Shown one piece after another: positions 1-10,175 of a stretch of 64,000 nt of DNA. The position numbers and the translations under genes are program-made. The notes under the pieces were generated by a model that saw nothing but the letters and a program-made list of their open reading frames with translations, was not told the origin of the DNA and ran no database searches. The DNA comes from Flavobacteriaceae bacterium (lineage in GTDB: Bacteria; Bacteroidota; Bacteroidia; Flavobacteriales; Flavobacteriaceae): assembly GCA_031277535.1 (NCBI GenBank), contig JAITMD010000006.1, positions 493,843 to 557,842 of the forward strand. Direction: 5' to 3'. Position 1 is the stretch's first letter, and the number at the start of each line of letters is the position of its first letter.

Positions 1-422
1 TAACGTCGAGGTACGTTTGTTGCTACAAATTGTAATTGCTTCTCCTTTGCAAATTCAACCAACGGGCGATAATCTGTTTTATAGTTATTCCACAAGCGCA
101 CCTCCTTTTTCAACTGTTCTTCATCACTTTTACCTTCCAAGTAATTAGTCAATCCTAATTGATTATCCGATTCAAACATCTCAGCCCCAAAAACAAGGTT
201 TCTCTTCTTGTGCATTTCTTTTGTGAATTCTAATTGCAACCAATGTCCCATCGAATTATTGTGAAACTCCCCGAATAGCACAACATCTTTTACTGATAGA
301 CTCTTTACCATCTTTTCAAACGAAACTTTCTTCCCTTTATCAGTATAAATTTGATAAACTTGTCCCTTTTGAGCAAAACTTGTTGTACTTAACAACAACA
401 ATATAAAAGTTATAATACGCAT
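1..422 (-). CDS. ChaN-family (Cofac_haem_bdg) protein, 5' part only
   Basis: This is the first 140 residues of a gene that runs off the left edge of the window. The start ATG (420-422 on the minus strand) is followed by a signal peptide (MRIITFILLLLLSTTSFAQ). The mature part has the motifs of the ChaN/Tiki-like family: GEFHNN near residue 50, GAEMFESDNQ near 80 and ATNVPRR at the edge. Family members are exported proteins; ChaN of Campylobacter binds haem and is linked to iron uptake, but the biochemical role in Bacteroidota is not settled. The family assignment is from motifs; haem binding here is inference. Confidence 0.75.
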   Translation of the reverse strand, partial: MRIITFILLLLSTTSFAQKGQVYQIYTDKGKKVSFEKMVKSLSVKDVVLFGEFHNNSMGHWLQLEFTKEMHKKRNLVFGAEMFESDNQLGLTNYLEGKSDEEQLKKEVRLWNNYKTDYRPLVEFAKEKQLQFVATNVPRR

Positions 423-554
423 AGTTAATTGAAAAATATTAAGTAACAAATATAGCTTAATATTCTTTCAATTTAGAACTAATCTATATAACTAAAATCT
501 TTACATTTCTCAATTCAAATACTAAACAGTACTTTTGTCCTTTGAACTATTCCT

Positions 555-1337
555 ATGACAAGAGGTACCACATACTACAAAAACATTACCCTTTCTTACT
601 TAACTGAAGGAGAAGGCCCCACTATTGTGCTATTACATGGTTTTTTAGAAAGTGCTTTAATGTGGAAGCATATAACACCTTATTTAGCTCAAAAACATCA
701 AATTATAGCTATTGATTTATTAGGCCATGGGGAAACAAAAAATCTAAGCGAAGCTCATAGCATGGACGATATGGCGGATGCTGTACATGCCACATTAGTA
801 GACACAGGAGTAAACGAAGCTATTTTTATAGGTCATTCTATGGGTGGATATGTAGCACTATCTTTTGCTGAGCACTATACTGAAATGGTTAAACGCATGG
901 TACTAATAGCATCCACCACAAAAGCAGATAGTGAAGAACGCAAATCGCATAGAACACGTGCAATAGAATTGGTAAAAAAGAACAGTAAAGCATTCGTGAC
1001 AATGGCTACGAGTAATCTATTTCAAGACCATATACGTCCTCTCATTACACAAGAAATAGAAGATTATAAAGAAGAAGCCTTAAAAGTAAGTACACAAGGA
1101 ATTATTGCCGCTCTTCAAGGGATGAAAGACAGACCAGACAGAGAAGTACTACTTTACACATCTACTTTTCCAATATCTGCTATAATGGGCACTCTTGACA
1201 CTATAATGCCGATAGAGGAAAACATCATGCAATATAAAAATGCAGATATTAAAACTACACTTATTGAAGCAGGCCACATGCTACATATAGAAAAAAAAGA
1301 TGACCTTTTAAAGGCCATCTTGAACGATATAAATTAA
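555..1337 (+). CDS. alpha/beta-fold hydrolase
   Basis: This 260-residue protein has the complete alpha/beta hydrolase signature: oxyanion-hole segment HGFLES near residue 28, nucleophile elbow GHSMGG near residue 94 (Ser nucleophile), a likely acid Asp in the segment GTLDTIMP near 213, and the catalytic His in EAGHMLHIE near 240. No signal peptide is present, so it should be cytoplasmic. Size and motifs fit small esterases or BioH/MhpC-like hydrolases; the substrate cannot be told. It converges on the AddB-like gene with only 2 bases between the stop codons. Confidence 0.85.
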   Translation: MTRGTTYYKNITLSYLTEGEGPTIVLLHGFLESALMWKHITPYLAQKHQIIAIDLLGHGETKNLSEAHSMDDMADAVHATLVDTGVNEAIFIGHSMGGYVALSFAEHYTEMVKRMVLIASTTKADSEERKSHRTRAIELVKKNSKAFVTMATSNLFQDHIRPLITQEIEDYKEEALKVSTQGIIAALQGMKDRPDREVLLYTSTFPISAIMGTLDTIMPIEENIMQYKNADIKTTLIEAGHMLHIEKKDDLLKAILNDIN

Positions 1338-1339
1338 AA

Positions 1340-4105
1340 CTATATATTTTCTATAAAAGATTCTTCAGGATTTAGAATAACTAACAACAACTGTATCAAT
1401 TCCGTTCTAAACAAATCAAGCACTTCTCTATCAATCATAGAGTTATACCCAGACTCATCCTTTATTCCAAAAAACAAGAAACCTTCTTTTCTATTTTTAA
1501 ACGAATAGATACCAGCCTCTAAAGGTTGCTGTCCTCCTTGATCATAATACATCAAGGCATAGCACAACAACTGAATGATCTTATCATTCTTTAACTCTAA
1601 AGCAAAGCCTTCCCACTCTGAAAGTCGAACATTACGAGATTCTACTTTCCCAGATTTATAATCTATCACGCGAAGCACACCATTTCTACGCTCTATTCGA
1701 TCTACATATCCAAATATACGCACAGGATAGGGCAACAACTCATCCACAAGTTCATATTTCAACTCTGTTTCAAGCGCTAATATTTCTATTTCCTCACCTT
1801 TTTTCAGGCTCTGCAATTCTTCATTCAAAAAATGGTAAACATTGCGCTTTGCTACTTCAAAGCCAAGTAGGTTTTTTCCCATCTTTTCTTTATCGTTATT
1901 GTAAACTGTTTCAAATTGACGTTCCACAGCAGCATTAGCCTTTTTCAACAACAATTCGATATGTTCTACTTCCAATCTTGCCCCAACAAACGGAGTATAC
2001 AATTCCTCTAAAGAATTGTGAATAATAGTTCCTAATGTATTCAAAGCAATACTCTCTTCTACTTCATCTACTTCTTTTACCCCCAATATGCGTTGCAAAT
2101 AAAACTGTAACGGATTTCTAAGGTAATTTGATAAAGACGAAGGTGAAAAACCTCTCGTTTCTGTTGCTATTCGCTTTAATTCATTCTGCAAAACAACAGA
2201 TTTACTAATTTCAATAGGTTGATATGCTTTGTCTGGTAAGAAAGCGGAATAAACCAACTGCTCCACTTGGTGCTTTGGTCGTTTTTCAATCTCCAATTGC
2301 GTCAAAAATCTACTCTTTTCACCTGCATCCATTCCTTCAGACTGTGAATTATAAATCAAATACACGTTTTTCGCACGCAACATCAAATGATAAAAGTGAA
2401 AACTATAAATCGCATCTTTCTCTTTAAAAGTAGGCAAACCTAACTCTCTTTTTACATCATAGGGAATAAAGGAATTCTGAGCCTTACCTGATGGAAATTT
2501 ACCTTCATTCACTGAAGTCACAATCACAGTATCAAAATCAAGCACCCTACTCTCCAAAACTCCCATAATCTGAAGTCCCTCTAACGGTTCTCCCTCAAAT
2601 GAAACTTCCGACATATCCATCACTTGTCTATACAGCTGATACAACATTTCAATTGATTCAATAAAGGTATATTTCGTACAATAGGAAACCAATCGATTCA
2701 ATAAGTTATAAGAAGCATATAGAAAAGTTTTAACCAACCTTTCTTCTTTTGTAACATCAGTCAAACAGGCTTTAACACCTAACACTACAGCTAATAGAGT
2801 TTCCAATATCTCTACAACACTTTTCTCTCTCCAACTTTCAAAAACAAGTGCTCTCAAGGGATAATTTGAATCGTTATACCATTCTGACAGCCTATCAGCA
2901 TTAAAAAAAGTCCAGTTGCGCTTGTGAATTTCCTTAACGATTGCATCAGCTTCAATAAAATTGGCTAACACTGGATTTCCCAACACATCCAATACTTCTT
3001 TATAGTAAACAGTATCACTCTTTCCTCCTCGACGAATAGCAGATAAGTGCATTTTAAAAATCTTATTCAACAGCAACTGAACAGGATTACTCTTACCACT
3101 ATACCCCATAGTAATATTCAGACTACTTACCTCATCTGGTAATGCATAGAGAACAGGCAACAACAGATTCTCATCTCCTAACACAACTGCTACTCGATCC
3201 AAGCGTTCTTGTTTATCAAGCACCTGTTCTAAAATCTGTCCTGTAATTTTCGCCTGACCGACTAACTTCGGTGTTTGAATAATCTTAATATTCTTTTCTT
3301 GACTGTATTCATTGACAATCCATTCAAAAGGATTATTTTGATAATGTGGCCACTTCTTTTTTATACGTCTCAAAAAGTACCCTGCATCGTGATAAGGATC
3401 GTTTAAAAAAAACTCATCCATATCCCATAATACCTTAGCTCTTTTTTCAAATAGAAAATATTGAATAATAACCTCCTCTGCAGCATTCAATGCGTTGAAT
3501 CCAGCAAAATAGAAAAAAGACTTCCCATTTTCAAGCACATACTCCTTATGTCTCTTAACAGCCTCTCTATAAACCAGACCTTGATATCCTACTTTCTTTT
3601 GAGACAATCGTTCATACAATTGTTTGTAATAAACAGGCATCATGTTCCAAAACTCCAGATAGTTTTCAATCAAAGAAGTTCTCTTCTCCATATCCAACGA
3701 CCAATGTTTGATATCTTCAATATCTTTCAAATAAGAAAACACCTTATTGGGTTCCAGCAAATAACGATCAATCTCATTAAAGTCTTGCAAAAGCATGGTT
3801 GCCCAATTTGCAAACTTATCAAAGTCTTGAGCCCCCACACCAGCTATCTCACGATACACGATATAAAACTCAAACAATACCTCTATTGAATCCAATGATC
3901 GAACACCAGACACCTTCTGTATTAATTCCTCAATACTAATTATCTCTGGGGCAAAAACACTATGTTGGTAATATTTCTTTAAATTTTCAAGTAAAAAAAC
4001 TCTTGCTCGCTTATTAGGCAATACAATTACAACATTGTTTAGACTTTCAGGAAAATCCTGTTTAATCTGAGCACTAAGTTTATCAATAAAAGTCTGCGTA
4101 TTCAT
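1340..4105 (-). CDS. PD-(D/E)XK nuclease family protein (AddB-like)
   Basis: This 921-residue protein resembles the AddB/RexB-type partner of the bacterial double-strand-break resection enzyme. The N-terminus (VVIVLPNKRARVFLLENL) matches the degenerate helicase start of AddB-like proteins, without a proper Walker A motif. The C-terminal quarter carries a RecB-family nuclease: GTIIHNSLEELY near 692 (metal-binding His) and VIDYKSGK near 813 (the D...K core). The partner helicase-nuclease is at 6907-10083, separated by ompA and kbl. Together they should process DNA ends for RecA loading; this follows from the family and is not shown directly. Confidence 0.85.
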   Translation of the reverse strand: MNTQTFIDKLSAQIKQDFPESLNNVVIVLPNKRARVFLLENLKKYYQHSVFAPEIISIEELIQKVSGVRSLDSIEVLFEFYIVYREIAGVGAQDFDKFANWATMLLQDFNEIDRYLLEPNKVFSYLKDIEDIKHWSLDMEKRTSLIENYLEFWNMMPVYYKQLYERLSQKKVGYQGLVYREAVKRHKEYVLENGKSFFYFAGFNALNAAEEVIIQYFLFEKRAKVLWDMDEFFLNDPYHDAGYFLRRIKKKWPHYQNNPFEWIVNEYSQEKNIKIIQTPKLVGQAKITGQILEQVLDKQERLDRVAVVLGDENLLLPVLYALPDEVSSLNITMGYSGKSNPVQLLLNKIFKMHLSAIRRGGKSDTVYYKEVLDVLGNPVLANFIEADAIVKEIHKRNWTFFNADRLSEWYNDSNYPLRALVFESWREKSVVEILETLLAVVLGVKACLTDVTKEERLVKTFLYASYNLLNRLVSYCTKYTFIESIEMLYQLYRQVMDMSEVSFEGEPLEGLQIMGVLESRVLDFDTVIVTSVNEGKFPSGKAQNSFIPYDVKRELGLPTFKEKDAIYSFHFYHLMLRAKNVYLIYNSQSEGMDAGEKSRFLTQLEIEKRPKHQVEQLVYSAFLPDKAYQPIEISKSVVLQNELKRIATETRGFSPSSLSNYLRNPLQFYLQRILGVKEVDEVEESIALNTLGTIIHNSLEELYTPFVGARLEVEHIELLLKKANAAVERQFETVYNNDKEKMGKNLLGFEVAKRNVYHFLNEELQSLKKGEEIEILALETELKYELVDELLPYPVRIFGYVDRIERRNGVLRVIDYKSGKVESRNVRLSEWEGFALELKNDKIIQLLCYALMYYDQGGQQPLEAGIYSFKNRKEGFLFFGIKDESGYNSMIDREVLDLFRTELIQLLLVILNPEESFIENI

Positions 4106-4122
4106 TAGCTAAAGATATAAAA

Positions 4123-4152
4123 AAAAGCGCTTCGAATATTCGAAGCGCTTTT
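4123..4152 (-). terminator. Rho-independent terminator of the OmpA gene
   Basis: A perfect 15+15-base palindrome (AAAAGCGCTTCGAAT and its complement) lies between the ompA stop and the AddB-like start. On the minus strand it ends in a T run. It would stop highly expressed ompA transcripts before the nuclease gene. Confidence 0.85.
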
Positions 4153-4172
4153 CAAGTATGTTACTTATCTAA

Positions 4173-5564
4173 TTATTTTACTAATCTGATTTCAACACGT
4201 CTGTTTAACTCTTTACCTTTAACTGTTTTGTTAGAAGCGATTGGTTCAGCAGAACCGTATCCTTGAGAAGTTAAACGACTTGCATCAATTCCTTTTTCGA
4301 TCAAATAAACTTTAACAGCGTTAGCTCTGTTATCTGATAATGGAAGGTTGATTTTGTCTGATCCAGTTGCATCTGTATGTCCAGCGATGTGGAATTTAGC
4401 AGTTGGATATTCTTTCATGATTTTCACCATGTTATCTAATACTGCATAAGAAGAATCTTGGAATGTATATTTTCCAGTGTGGAATAATACAGTTTTTCCG
4501 TAATCGTTAAGTTTTTTAACTTGCTCTTCTTTGATTTCTGGACATCCGTGGTTAGAAGCAGGTCCTGCTACATCTGGACATTTGTCTAAATGATCTGGCA
4601 CTCCGTCTCCATCTCTATCTGGCCATGGACAACCTTTGTTTTCTTTTGGCCCAGCAACTTCAGGGCACTCATCTAAATGATCAGGAATACCGTCTCCGTC
4701 TGTATCAGGACATCCGTTGAATTGTGGTAAACCAGCAACTTCTGGACATTCGTCTTTATGATCTGGAATACCGTCTCCGTCTGTATCAGGACATCCGTTG
4801 AATTCTGGTAATCCAGCAACATCTGGACACTCATCTTTGTGATCTGGAATTCCATCACCGTCTGTATCAGGACATCCGTTGAATTCTTTTAATCCAGCTA
4901 CGTCTGGACACTCATCATATTTGTCTAAGATTCCATCTCCGTCAGTATCTTTTCCACCAAATTGGAAACGGATACCAGCAAAGTGTTGCATATGAGAAGC
5001 AACTCCTAATTCTGGAATTCTTGATTCAGAGAATGAATGTTTGTAAGTAGATTGTACTGTCAAAGCTACGTTTTCAGTAAACCAGAAGTTAAGACCTACT
5101 CCTCCGTTAACTGTTCCTTGGCTTGCTTTACCCATAAAAGTATAACCTCCACCAACTAATAAGAACGGATCAACTACTTTTGTTTTTAATAATTCTTTGA
5201 AGCTGTATTTTACCTCAGCATCAGCTCCGTAGTATGCTAAATCACCTGGATTAGATACTGGGTATCTTTCTCCTTCTGTTCCTACGAATTTATCAATTTT
5301 GTTAACACTTCCTACAACACCAATTGAGAAACCATCACCTAAATATCTTGCTACGTTTAAGTAAGATACTGAAGGTAAAATATTCCACTCTGATGTTTTA
5401 AAGTAGCTTCCCATTTTGTTTGAGAATCCTGAAGCTGAGCTCACTCTTGTGTTCACAGCATTCGCTCCGATAGTTACTGCCCAAGGGTGGTCAGCATCCT
5501 GTGCGTTTGCCGTAATCCCTGCGCAAAGCATTGCAGCAGCAAATAATTTGTTGAGATGTTTCAT
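4173..5564 (-). CDS. OmpA-family outer membrane protein with thrombospondin type 3 repeats
   Basis: This outer membrane protein (463 residues from the chosen start) has a signal peptide ([22 protein letters not shown]), an N-terminal beta-barrel of about 190 residues, five 27-residue calcium-binding type 3 repeats of the form [15 protein letters not shown], and a C-terminal OmpA peptidoglycan-binding domain ([28 protein letters not shown]). It should link the outer membrane to the cell wall. An ATG exists 36 bases upstream (5600), but the promoter -7 element lies at 5598-5605, so the start at 5564 is chosen. The repeats are nearly identical at DNA level. Confidence 0.92.
   Translation of the reverse strand: MKHLNKLFAAAMLCAGITANAQDADHPWAVTIGANAVNTRVSSASGFSNKMGSYFKTSEWNILPSVSYLNVARYLGDGFSIGVVGSVNKIDKFVGTEGERYPVSNPGDLAYYGADAEVKYSFKELLKTKVVDPFLLVGGGYTFMGKASQGTVNGGVGLNFWFTENVALTVQSTYKHSFSESRIPELGVASHMQHFAGIRFQFGGKDTDGDGILDKYDECPDVAGLKEFNGCPDTDGDGIPDHKDECPDVAGLPEFNGCPDTDGDGIPDHKDECPEVAGLPQFNGCPDTDGDGIPDHLDECPEVAGPKENKGCPWPDRDGDGVPDHLDKCPDVAGPASNHGCPEIKEEQVKKLNDYGKTVLFHTGKYTFQDSSYAVLDNMVKIMKEYPTAKFHIAGHTDATGSDKINLPLSDNRANAVKVYLIEKGIDASRLTSQGYGSAEPIASNKTVKGKELNRRVEIRLVK
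4542..4949 (-). repeat. five tandem 81-bp repeats inside ompA
   Basis: Five consecutive 27-codon units, each with DxDGDGxxD and two CP pairs, encode the type 3 repeat linker. A single extra Trp codon precedes the last unit. The middle units are closely similar in DNA, so copy number could change by slipped replication or recombination. Confidence 0.9.
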
Positions 5565-5597
5565 AACTTTTATTTTTACTTTATCGTAATAATCAAG

Positions 5598-5628
5598 CAA
5601 AAGTACGATTTAATAACTAATTTTCAAA
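5598..5628 (-). promoter_or_regulatory. Bacteroidota-type promoter of ompA
   Basis: On the minus strand TTTG (5628-5625) is followed by a 19-base spacer and TACTTTTG (5605-5598), an exact match to TTTG-N19-21-TAnnTTTG. Transcription should begin near 5591, which fixes the ompA start at 5564. Confidence 0.8.
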
Positions 5629-5675
5629 ACTTTCACTTAACAATCATTGTATTTTTAATACTCTTTCTATACAAA

Positions 5676-6869
5676 TCAAATAACTTGTAATTCTTTACCC
5701 ACTTTTGTGAATGCTGCAATAGCTTTATCTAAATGCTCTTTTTCGTGTCCTGCAGATAGTTGCACACGTATTCTTGCCTTTCCTTGAGGAACCACTGGAT
5801 AGAAGAATCCTGTCACATAAACACCCTCTTCCAACAAGCGGTCTGCCATCACTTGAGACAATTTTGCATCGTACAGCATCACTGGTACAATTGCAGAATC
5901 TCCATCAATAAAATCAAAACCTGCTTTTTTCATTCCTTCTTTGAAATAGTTTGTATTCCACTCCAACTTATCTCTCAAAGAAGTATCTTTTTTCAATAAT
6001 TCAAATACTTTTATAGATGCTCCTACAATCATTGGTGCCAACGAGTTAGAGAACAAATAAGGACGTGAACGTTGTCTCAACAATTCAATAATTTCTTTTT
6101 TCCCTGTTGTATATCCTCCCATTGCACCTCCTAAAGCTTTTCCTAATGTTCCAGTAATAATATCTACACGTCCCATTACATTCTTAGCTTCTAAAGTACC
6201 TTTTCCTGTTGCTCCAATAAATCCTGCAGCGTGGCATTCGTCCACCATTACTAAAGCATCATATTTATCTGCCAAATCACATATCTTATCCAATGGAGCT
6301 ACCACCCCATCCATAGAGAACACCCCATCTGTAACAATAATTTTGAAACGATGACCTGCCTCATTCGCTTTGATTAATTGTTCTTCAAGCTCTGCCATAT
6401 TGTTATTTTCATAACGGTAACGAGCAGCTTTACACAAGCGAACACCATCAATAATTGAAGCGTGATTTAAGCTATCAGAAATAATAGCATCTTCTGCTCC
6501 CAACAAAGGCTCAAATACTCCTCCATTCGCATCAAATGCTGCAGCGTATAAAATTGTATCTTCTGTTCCGTAAAAATCAGCAATTGTAGCTTCTAATTTT
6601 TTGTGAATATCTTGTGTTCCACAAATAAAACGCACAGACGACATACCAAAACCATGTGAATCCAAAGAGTCTTTGGCAGCCTGAATTACCTCTGGGTGTG
6701 ATGATAACCCTAAGTAATTATTTGCACAAAAATTTAAAACTTTTGCTCCACCTGCTACTGTAATCTCAGCACCTTGAGGAGAACTAATAATTCTTTCTTT
6801 CTTAAATAACCCATTCTCTTCGATTGAGTTTAATTCACTCTGAAGATAATCTTTAATTTTTCCGTACAT
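5676..6869 (-). CDS. kbl: glycine C-acetyltransferase (2-amino-3-ketobutyrate CoA ligase)
   Basis: This 397-residue PLP enzyme belongs to the alpha-oxoamine synthase family. It condenses glycine and acetyl-CoA to 2-amino-3-ketobutyrate, or works in reverse during threonine breakdown. Visible motifs are [14 protein letters not shown] near 45, the SVRFICGT segment, [11 protein letters not shown] near 210 and the PLP-lysine segment [13 protein letters not shown] near 244. Length matches Kbl. A -7 element (TACATTTG, 6917-6910) sits over the 3' end of the upstream addA-like gene, suggesting its own promoter. No tdh is adjacent. Confidence 0.93.
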   Translation of the reverse strand: MYGKIKDYLQSELNSIEENGLFKKERIISSPQGAEITVAGGAKVLNFCANNYLGLSSHPEVIQAAKDSLDSHGFGMSSVRFICGTQDIHKKLEATIADFYGTEDTILYAAAFDANGGVFEPLLGAEDAIISDSLNHASIIDGVRLCKAARYRYENNNMAELEEQLIKANEAGHRFKIIVTDGVFSMDGVVAPLDKICDLADKYDALVMVDECHAAGFIGATGKGTLEAKNVMGRVDIITGTLGKALGGAMGGYTTGKKEIIELLRQRSRPYLFSNSLAPMIVGASIKVFELLKKDTSLRDKLEWNTNYFKEGMKKAGFDFIDGDSAIVPVMLYDAKLSQVMADRLLEEGVYVTGFFYPVVPQGKARIRVQLSAGHEKEHLDKAIAAFTKVGKELQVI

Positions 6870-6906
6870 ATTATTTTCTTTAAAGCGTTTAATCTTTTAT
6901 GTATGG

Positions 6907-9900
6907 TTACAAATGTATCATATTTAAACCATCTCTTCCCGTATATAAGATAACTTTTTTTACAACCTGATACCCCATACGTTCTAATACTTGCGCATAC
7001 TCTTCCACCTGTTTTTTATAGCTATCTTCTTCCTTACCTGTTTTATAATCCAGTAGATACGCTACCTTACCCTTAAAAACAACTCTATCAGGTATGCTAT
7101 TTCGATGACCTGCCCCTATAATCATTCGCTCATTAAACACTTCCCCCATTCCATCAAAAAAATCTTGCAAATCAGTATGTTCAATAATCTCTGCTATCTT
7201 TTGTTCTATTTCTGCTTTCTGAGACTCTTTGATCAATCCCTCTTCCAATGCGCGATTCAATGCATCCTCTTTATCCTCTTTGCTAAGGATAAAAGACATT
7301 ATTCTGTGAACAATATTTCCATACTCTATCGCTTCTCCTAAAGAAGAATCCCACATCAATGCTTCGCGTTGAGCAATTTTAATGCGGTCAAAATCAAAAA
7401 TATGTTTTACAGCACTAATTTCTTCATTTCCTGATTCTTTTACAAATTCAATTGTTGGACTTACTTTTCGAGGATCTCCAAATTCATACACCAATGTTTG
7501 ACTGTCATATTTCTGTTGTCTAACCAGAAATTCAAAAAAGTACTTTGATAAATTATTAGCAAATTCTCCATTTTTACTCACATTGTTATAACTCAACACA
7601 TACAACTGTTCTTCTGCGCGAGTTAAAGCAACGTACAAAACATTAATTGCATCCAACAAATTCTCTTGTTCTTTTGCACTGTATAGCTCTTCTGCCAATT
7701 GCCCATACTCTACCACTTCCTTTTTTGAATCAACCAAGGCTTTAGGAAAAGCTTGTAACTTATCATCTTCTATGTCTACCCACAATTTGTCTCTGCTGGG
7801 TGCGGAGTAGTTCTCTTCTGCAAAAGGAAAAATCACTACAGGAAATTCTAATCCTTTAGATTTGTGAATGGTCATAATTTGCACCGCATCCTTCCCCTCT
7901 GGGGTAGGAATACTAAACTTCTTATAGTTTGTAGTCCAATAATCCAGAAAATCAGAGATTCCAAACTGGTATTTAATCGTTCGCTCCAATACCAAATCCA
8001 AGAAATACAACACATACGATATTGTACTTTTATCTGGCATAAAGGCGCGTACAATATCCTCTACCGCTTCATATAGCGATTTTCGACGACAAGTACTAAA
8101 AGACAGTTTGATTCCTTTCTGTCCTAACCACTCCTCAAATTCTTTCTCTTCTCTATAGGTTAACCCTTCTGCTATAAAATCGTGTTTTTCTTCTGAAGTA
8201 GCCATTTTATTAGCTACATAATACAACAACAACACTTTTGATTCTATGTCATATTCGTTTTTGAGGTAACGTAAAACGTTAATAATCAATCGTACCTCTG
8301 TCGCATTGTTAATCAACAGCGAATCAGAAGACAAAATAGGTACTTCGTGCTCTGTCAAGTAATTAGCCAAAAGCACCCCGTGATCACGTTTACGTGTCAA
8401 AATCACCACATCGCTATAATTGAATCCTTGAGCTACACAATCTTTAATAATTCCCAAGGTAGCCTCTGCATATTGCTCTCCTTTAGACAAACTCTCCTCC
8501 TCCGTTTCTTCTTTCAGTTTATCCAAAAACTGCAACTTCACATACCCCCCTTCTTTGCTATTAATTTCTTGGTAACTATTATTCTCATAGAGATCTTTAT
8601 AGTCATCGTGTTGAAACTGCTGTGCAATATCTTTAAACAACGCATTGTTAAACTGAATCACCTCAGCATAACTGCGGTAATTTTTACCTAAAACTACTGT
8701 CTCTTTACTCGGATTAGAAAAAGGGTTATCCTCTTTACTCAAGGCAATAAACTGTTCTGCCTTTCCTCCTCTCCAACGGTAAATACTCTGTTTCGGATCT
8801 CCCACAATCATCAATGACCCCTTTACACCAAAGTCATCTTGTCCAGACAAGGCATTGTCAATTAAGGGAATCAAATTCTGCCATTGCATCTCAGATGTAT
8901 CCTGAAACTCGTCGATAAAAAAATGTCTGTATTTTTCACCCAAACGCTCATAAATAAAAGGCGCAGGTTGATTCTGAATCTCGTTGTGAATAATGGCATT
9001 AAACTGACTGATAGACAAAATATTCTTTTCTTCTTGTATTTTATCCATCTCTTGTCCTATGGCATTCAATAGAGACAAAGGTGTAATATTTTTCAAGAAG
9101 GCTTTATAAAAAGCTCTTTTCGCATAAATCTGATACACCTCAGCCAGTTGTTCTAAAAACAAAGGAATAAAGCCTTCTATCAAATCCCTGTCTTTTGCTG
9201 CTTTGGTAATTTGTATATCTTCATACGCTATATACTTACGTTCCAAAGCCTTTGGACTATCTGTTACAATATTTTCAATATGACGGATAAACGTTCCTCT
9301 GGAAAATGACTTAGGATCCATCCCATTAGCACTAATTATTCCCTTTACTTCTTCTCCAAGTTGAACAGCTTGTTTTGTTATCTCATCTACTTCTTTTCGC
9401 AAAAAGTCACGTACCTTCACAAAGTCATCGATGTGCTTATCTGCAAACAGCGCAATTTCTTCTCTGTTATTCTCGTTAAGCAACAAAGCACCTACCTCTT
9501 TCAACTCTCTCGAAATATCCCAGCTTTTATCATTATCTGCTTTGTCTAATGAAAAATCGACTAACAACTTTGTCAACTCTTCTTCTTTTCCTGCCTTTGC
9601 AATAATAGCATCTACAGCCTCTTGCAACAGTTCATCTGCATCTAATGAGATTTCAAAAGAAAGGGGTAAGTCTAAGTCAAAAGCAAATGACCGAATAACT
9701 TTATGTGTAAACTTATCAATAGTAGAAATATCAAAAGCAGCGTAATTGTGGATAATACTTTTAATAATGCGTTTAGCCTTTTCTCTTACCTCTCCTTCAT
9801 TCAATCCTGTTTCTCCCAACACCTGCTGTAGCATACTGCTATATTTTTCAGGCACTACATCCAAACTAAAAGCATGTAAGCAAGAAACAACCCTTGTTTT

Positions 9901-10083
9901 CATTTCCGCAACCGCTTTATTGGTAAAAGTAATCGCCAAAATATTCTTATACGCATCTTCTTTCTTCGCAAGAAGTAAGATTTTAAGATATTCTTTCACC
10001 AATGTATGTGTCTTTCCAGACCCAGCAGAAGCGTTATATATTGAAAATGAAGGACTTTCAAACTGTAATTTTTCTTGCATCAT
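6907..10083 (-). CDS. UvrD/RecB-family helicase-nuclease (AddA-like)
   Basis: This 1058-residue protein combines an SF1 helicase and a C-terminal RecB-type nuclease. Motifs are the Walker A ASAGSGKTHT near residue 20, IDEFQDTSEMQW (Walker B) near 390, GDPKQSIYRWRGG, TIHKSKGLEFPVV, LYVALTRAEEQLYVL, then GNIVHRIMSF and LLDYKTGK near 1012 as nuclease residues. It is the likely partner of the AddB-like protein at 1340-4105 in double-strand break repair. Start is MMQEKL; the second Met is equally possible. It diverges from the superoxide dismutase gene. Confidence 0.9.
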   Translation of the reverse strand: MMQEKLQFESPSFSIYNASAGSGKTHTLVKEYLKILLLAKKEDAYKNILAITFTNKAVAEMKTRVVSCLHAFSLDVVPEKYSSMLQQVLGETGLNEGEVREKAKRIIKSIIHNYAAFDISTIDKFTHKVIRSFAFDLDLPLSFEISLDADELLQEAVDAIIAKAGKEEELTKLLVDFSLDKADNDKSWDISRELKEVGALLLNENNREEIALFADKHIDDFVKVRDFLRKEVDEITKQAVQLGEEVKGIISANGMDPKSFSRGTFIRHIENIVTDSPKALERKYIAYEDIQITKAAKDRDLIEGFIPLFLEQLAEVYQIYAKRAFYKAFLKNITPLSLLNAIGQEMDKIQEEKNILSISQFNAIIHNEIQNQPAPFIYERLGEKYRHFFIDEFQDTSEMQWQNLIPLIDNALSGQDDFGVKGSLMIVGDPKQSIYRWRGGKAEQFIALSKEDNPFSNPSKETVVLGKNYRSYAEVIQFNNALFKDIAQQFQHDDYKDLYENNSYQEINSKEGGYVKLQFLDKLKEETEEESLSKGEQYAEATLGIIKDCVAQGFNYSDVVILTRKRDHGVLLANYLTEHEVPILSSDSLLINNATEVRLIINVLRYLKNEYDIESKVLLLYYVANKMATSEEKHDFIAEGLTYREEKEFEEWLGQKGIKLSFSTCRRKSLYEAVEDIVRAFMPDKSTISYVLYFLDLVLERTIKYQFGISDFLDYWTTNYKKFSIPTPEGKDAVQIMTIHKSKGLEFPVVIFPFAEENYSAPSRDKLWVDIEDDKLQAFPKALVDSKKEVVEYGQLAEELYSAKEQENLLDAINVLYVALTRAEEQLYVLSYNNVSKNGEFANNLSKYFFEFLVRQQKYDSQTLVYEFGDPRKVSPTIEFVKESGNEEISAVKHIFDFDRIKIAQREALMWDSSLGEAIEYGNIVHRIMSFILSKEDKEDALNRALEEGLIKESQKAEIEQKIAEIIEHTDLQDFFDGMGEVFNERMIIGAGHRNSIPDRVVFKGKVAYLLDYKTGKEEDSYKKQVEEYAQVLERMGYQVVKKVILYTGRDGLNMIHL

Positions 10084-10130
10084 TAACGTTTAATAAACAA
10101 TCTATTATTTTATTTTCCATTTAAAATGGC

Positions 10131-10138
10131 TAATTTTG
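10131..10138 (+). promoter_or_regulatory. -7 element upstream of superoxide dismutase
   Basis: TAATTTTG matches the Bacteroidota -7 consensus TAnnTTTG and lies 38 bases before the start codon. No clear -33 TTTG is visible. Confidence 0.5.
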
Positions 10139-10175
10139 AAATAAAATTAATACTAATCTTTAAATAATACGAATT

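Noticed and set aside
3461..3889. 142-codon plus-strand frame inside the AddB-like gene
   Set aside because: It is opposite a well-conserved coding region and shows no start context or family features; many similar shadows occur opposite the large genes.
4542..4949. Regular repeats resembling a CRISPR array
   Set aside because: The 81-bp periodicity is in frame and codes for thrombospondin type 3 repeats of an OmpA protein; no spacers or cas genes.
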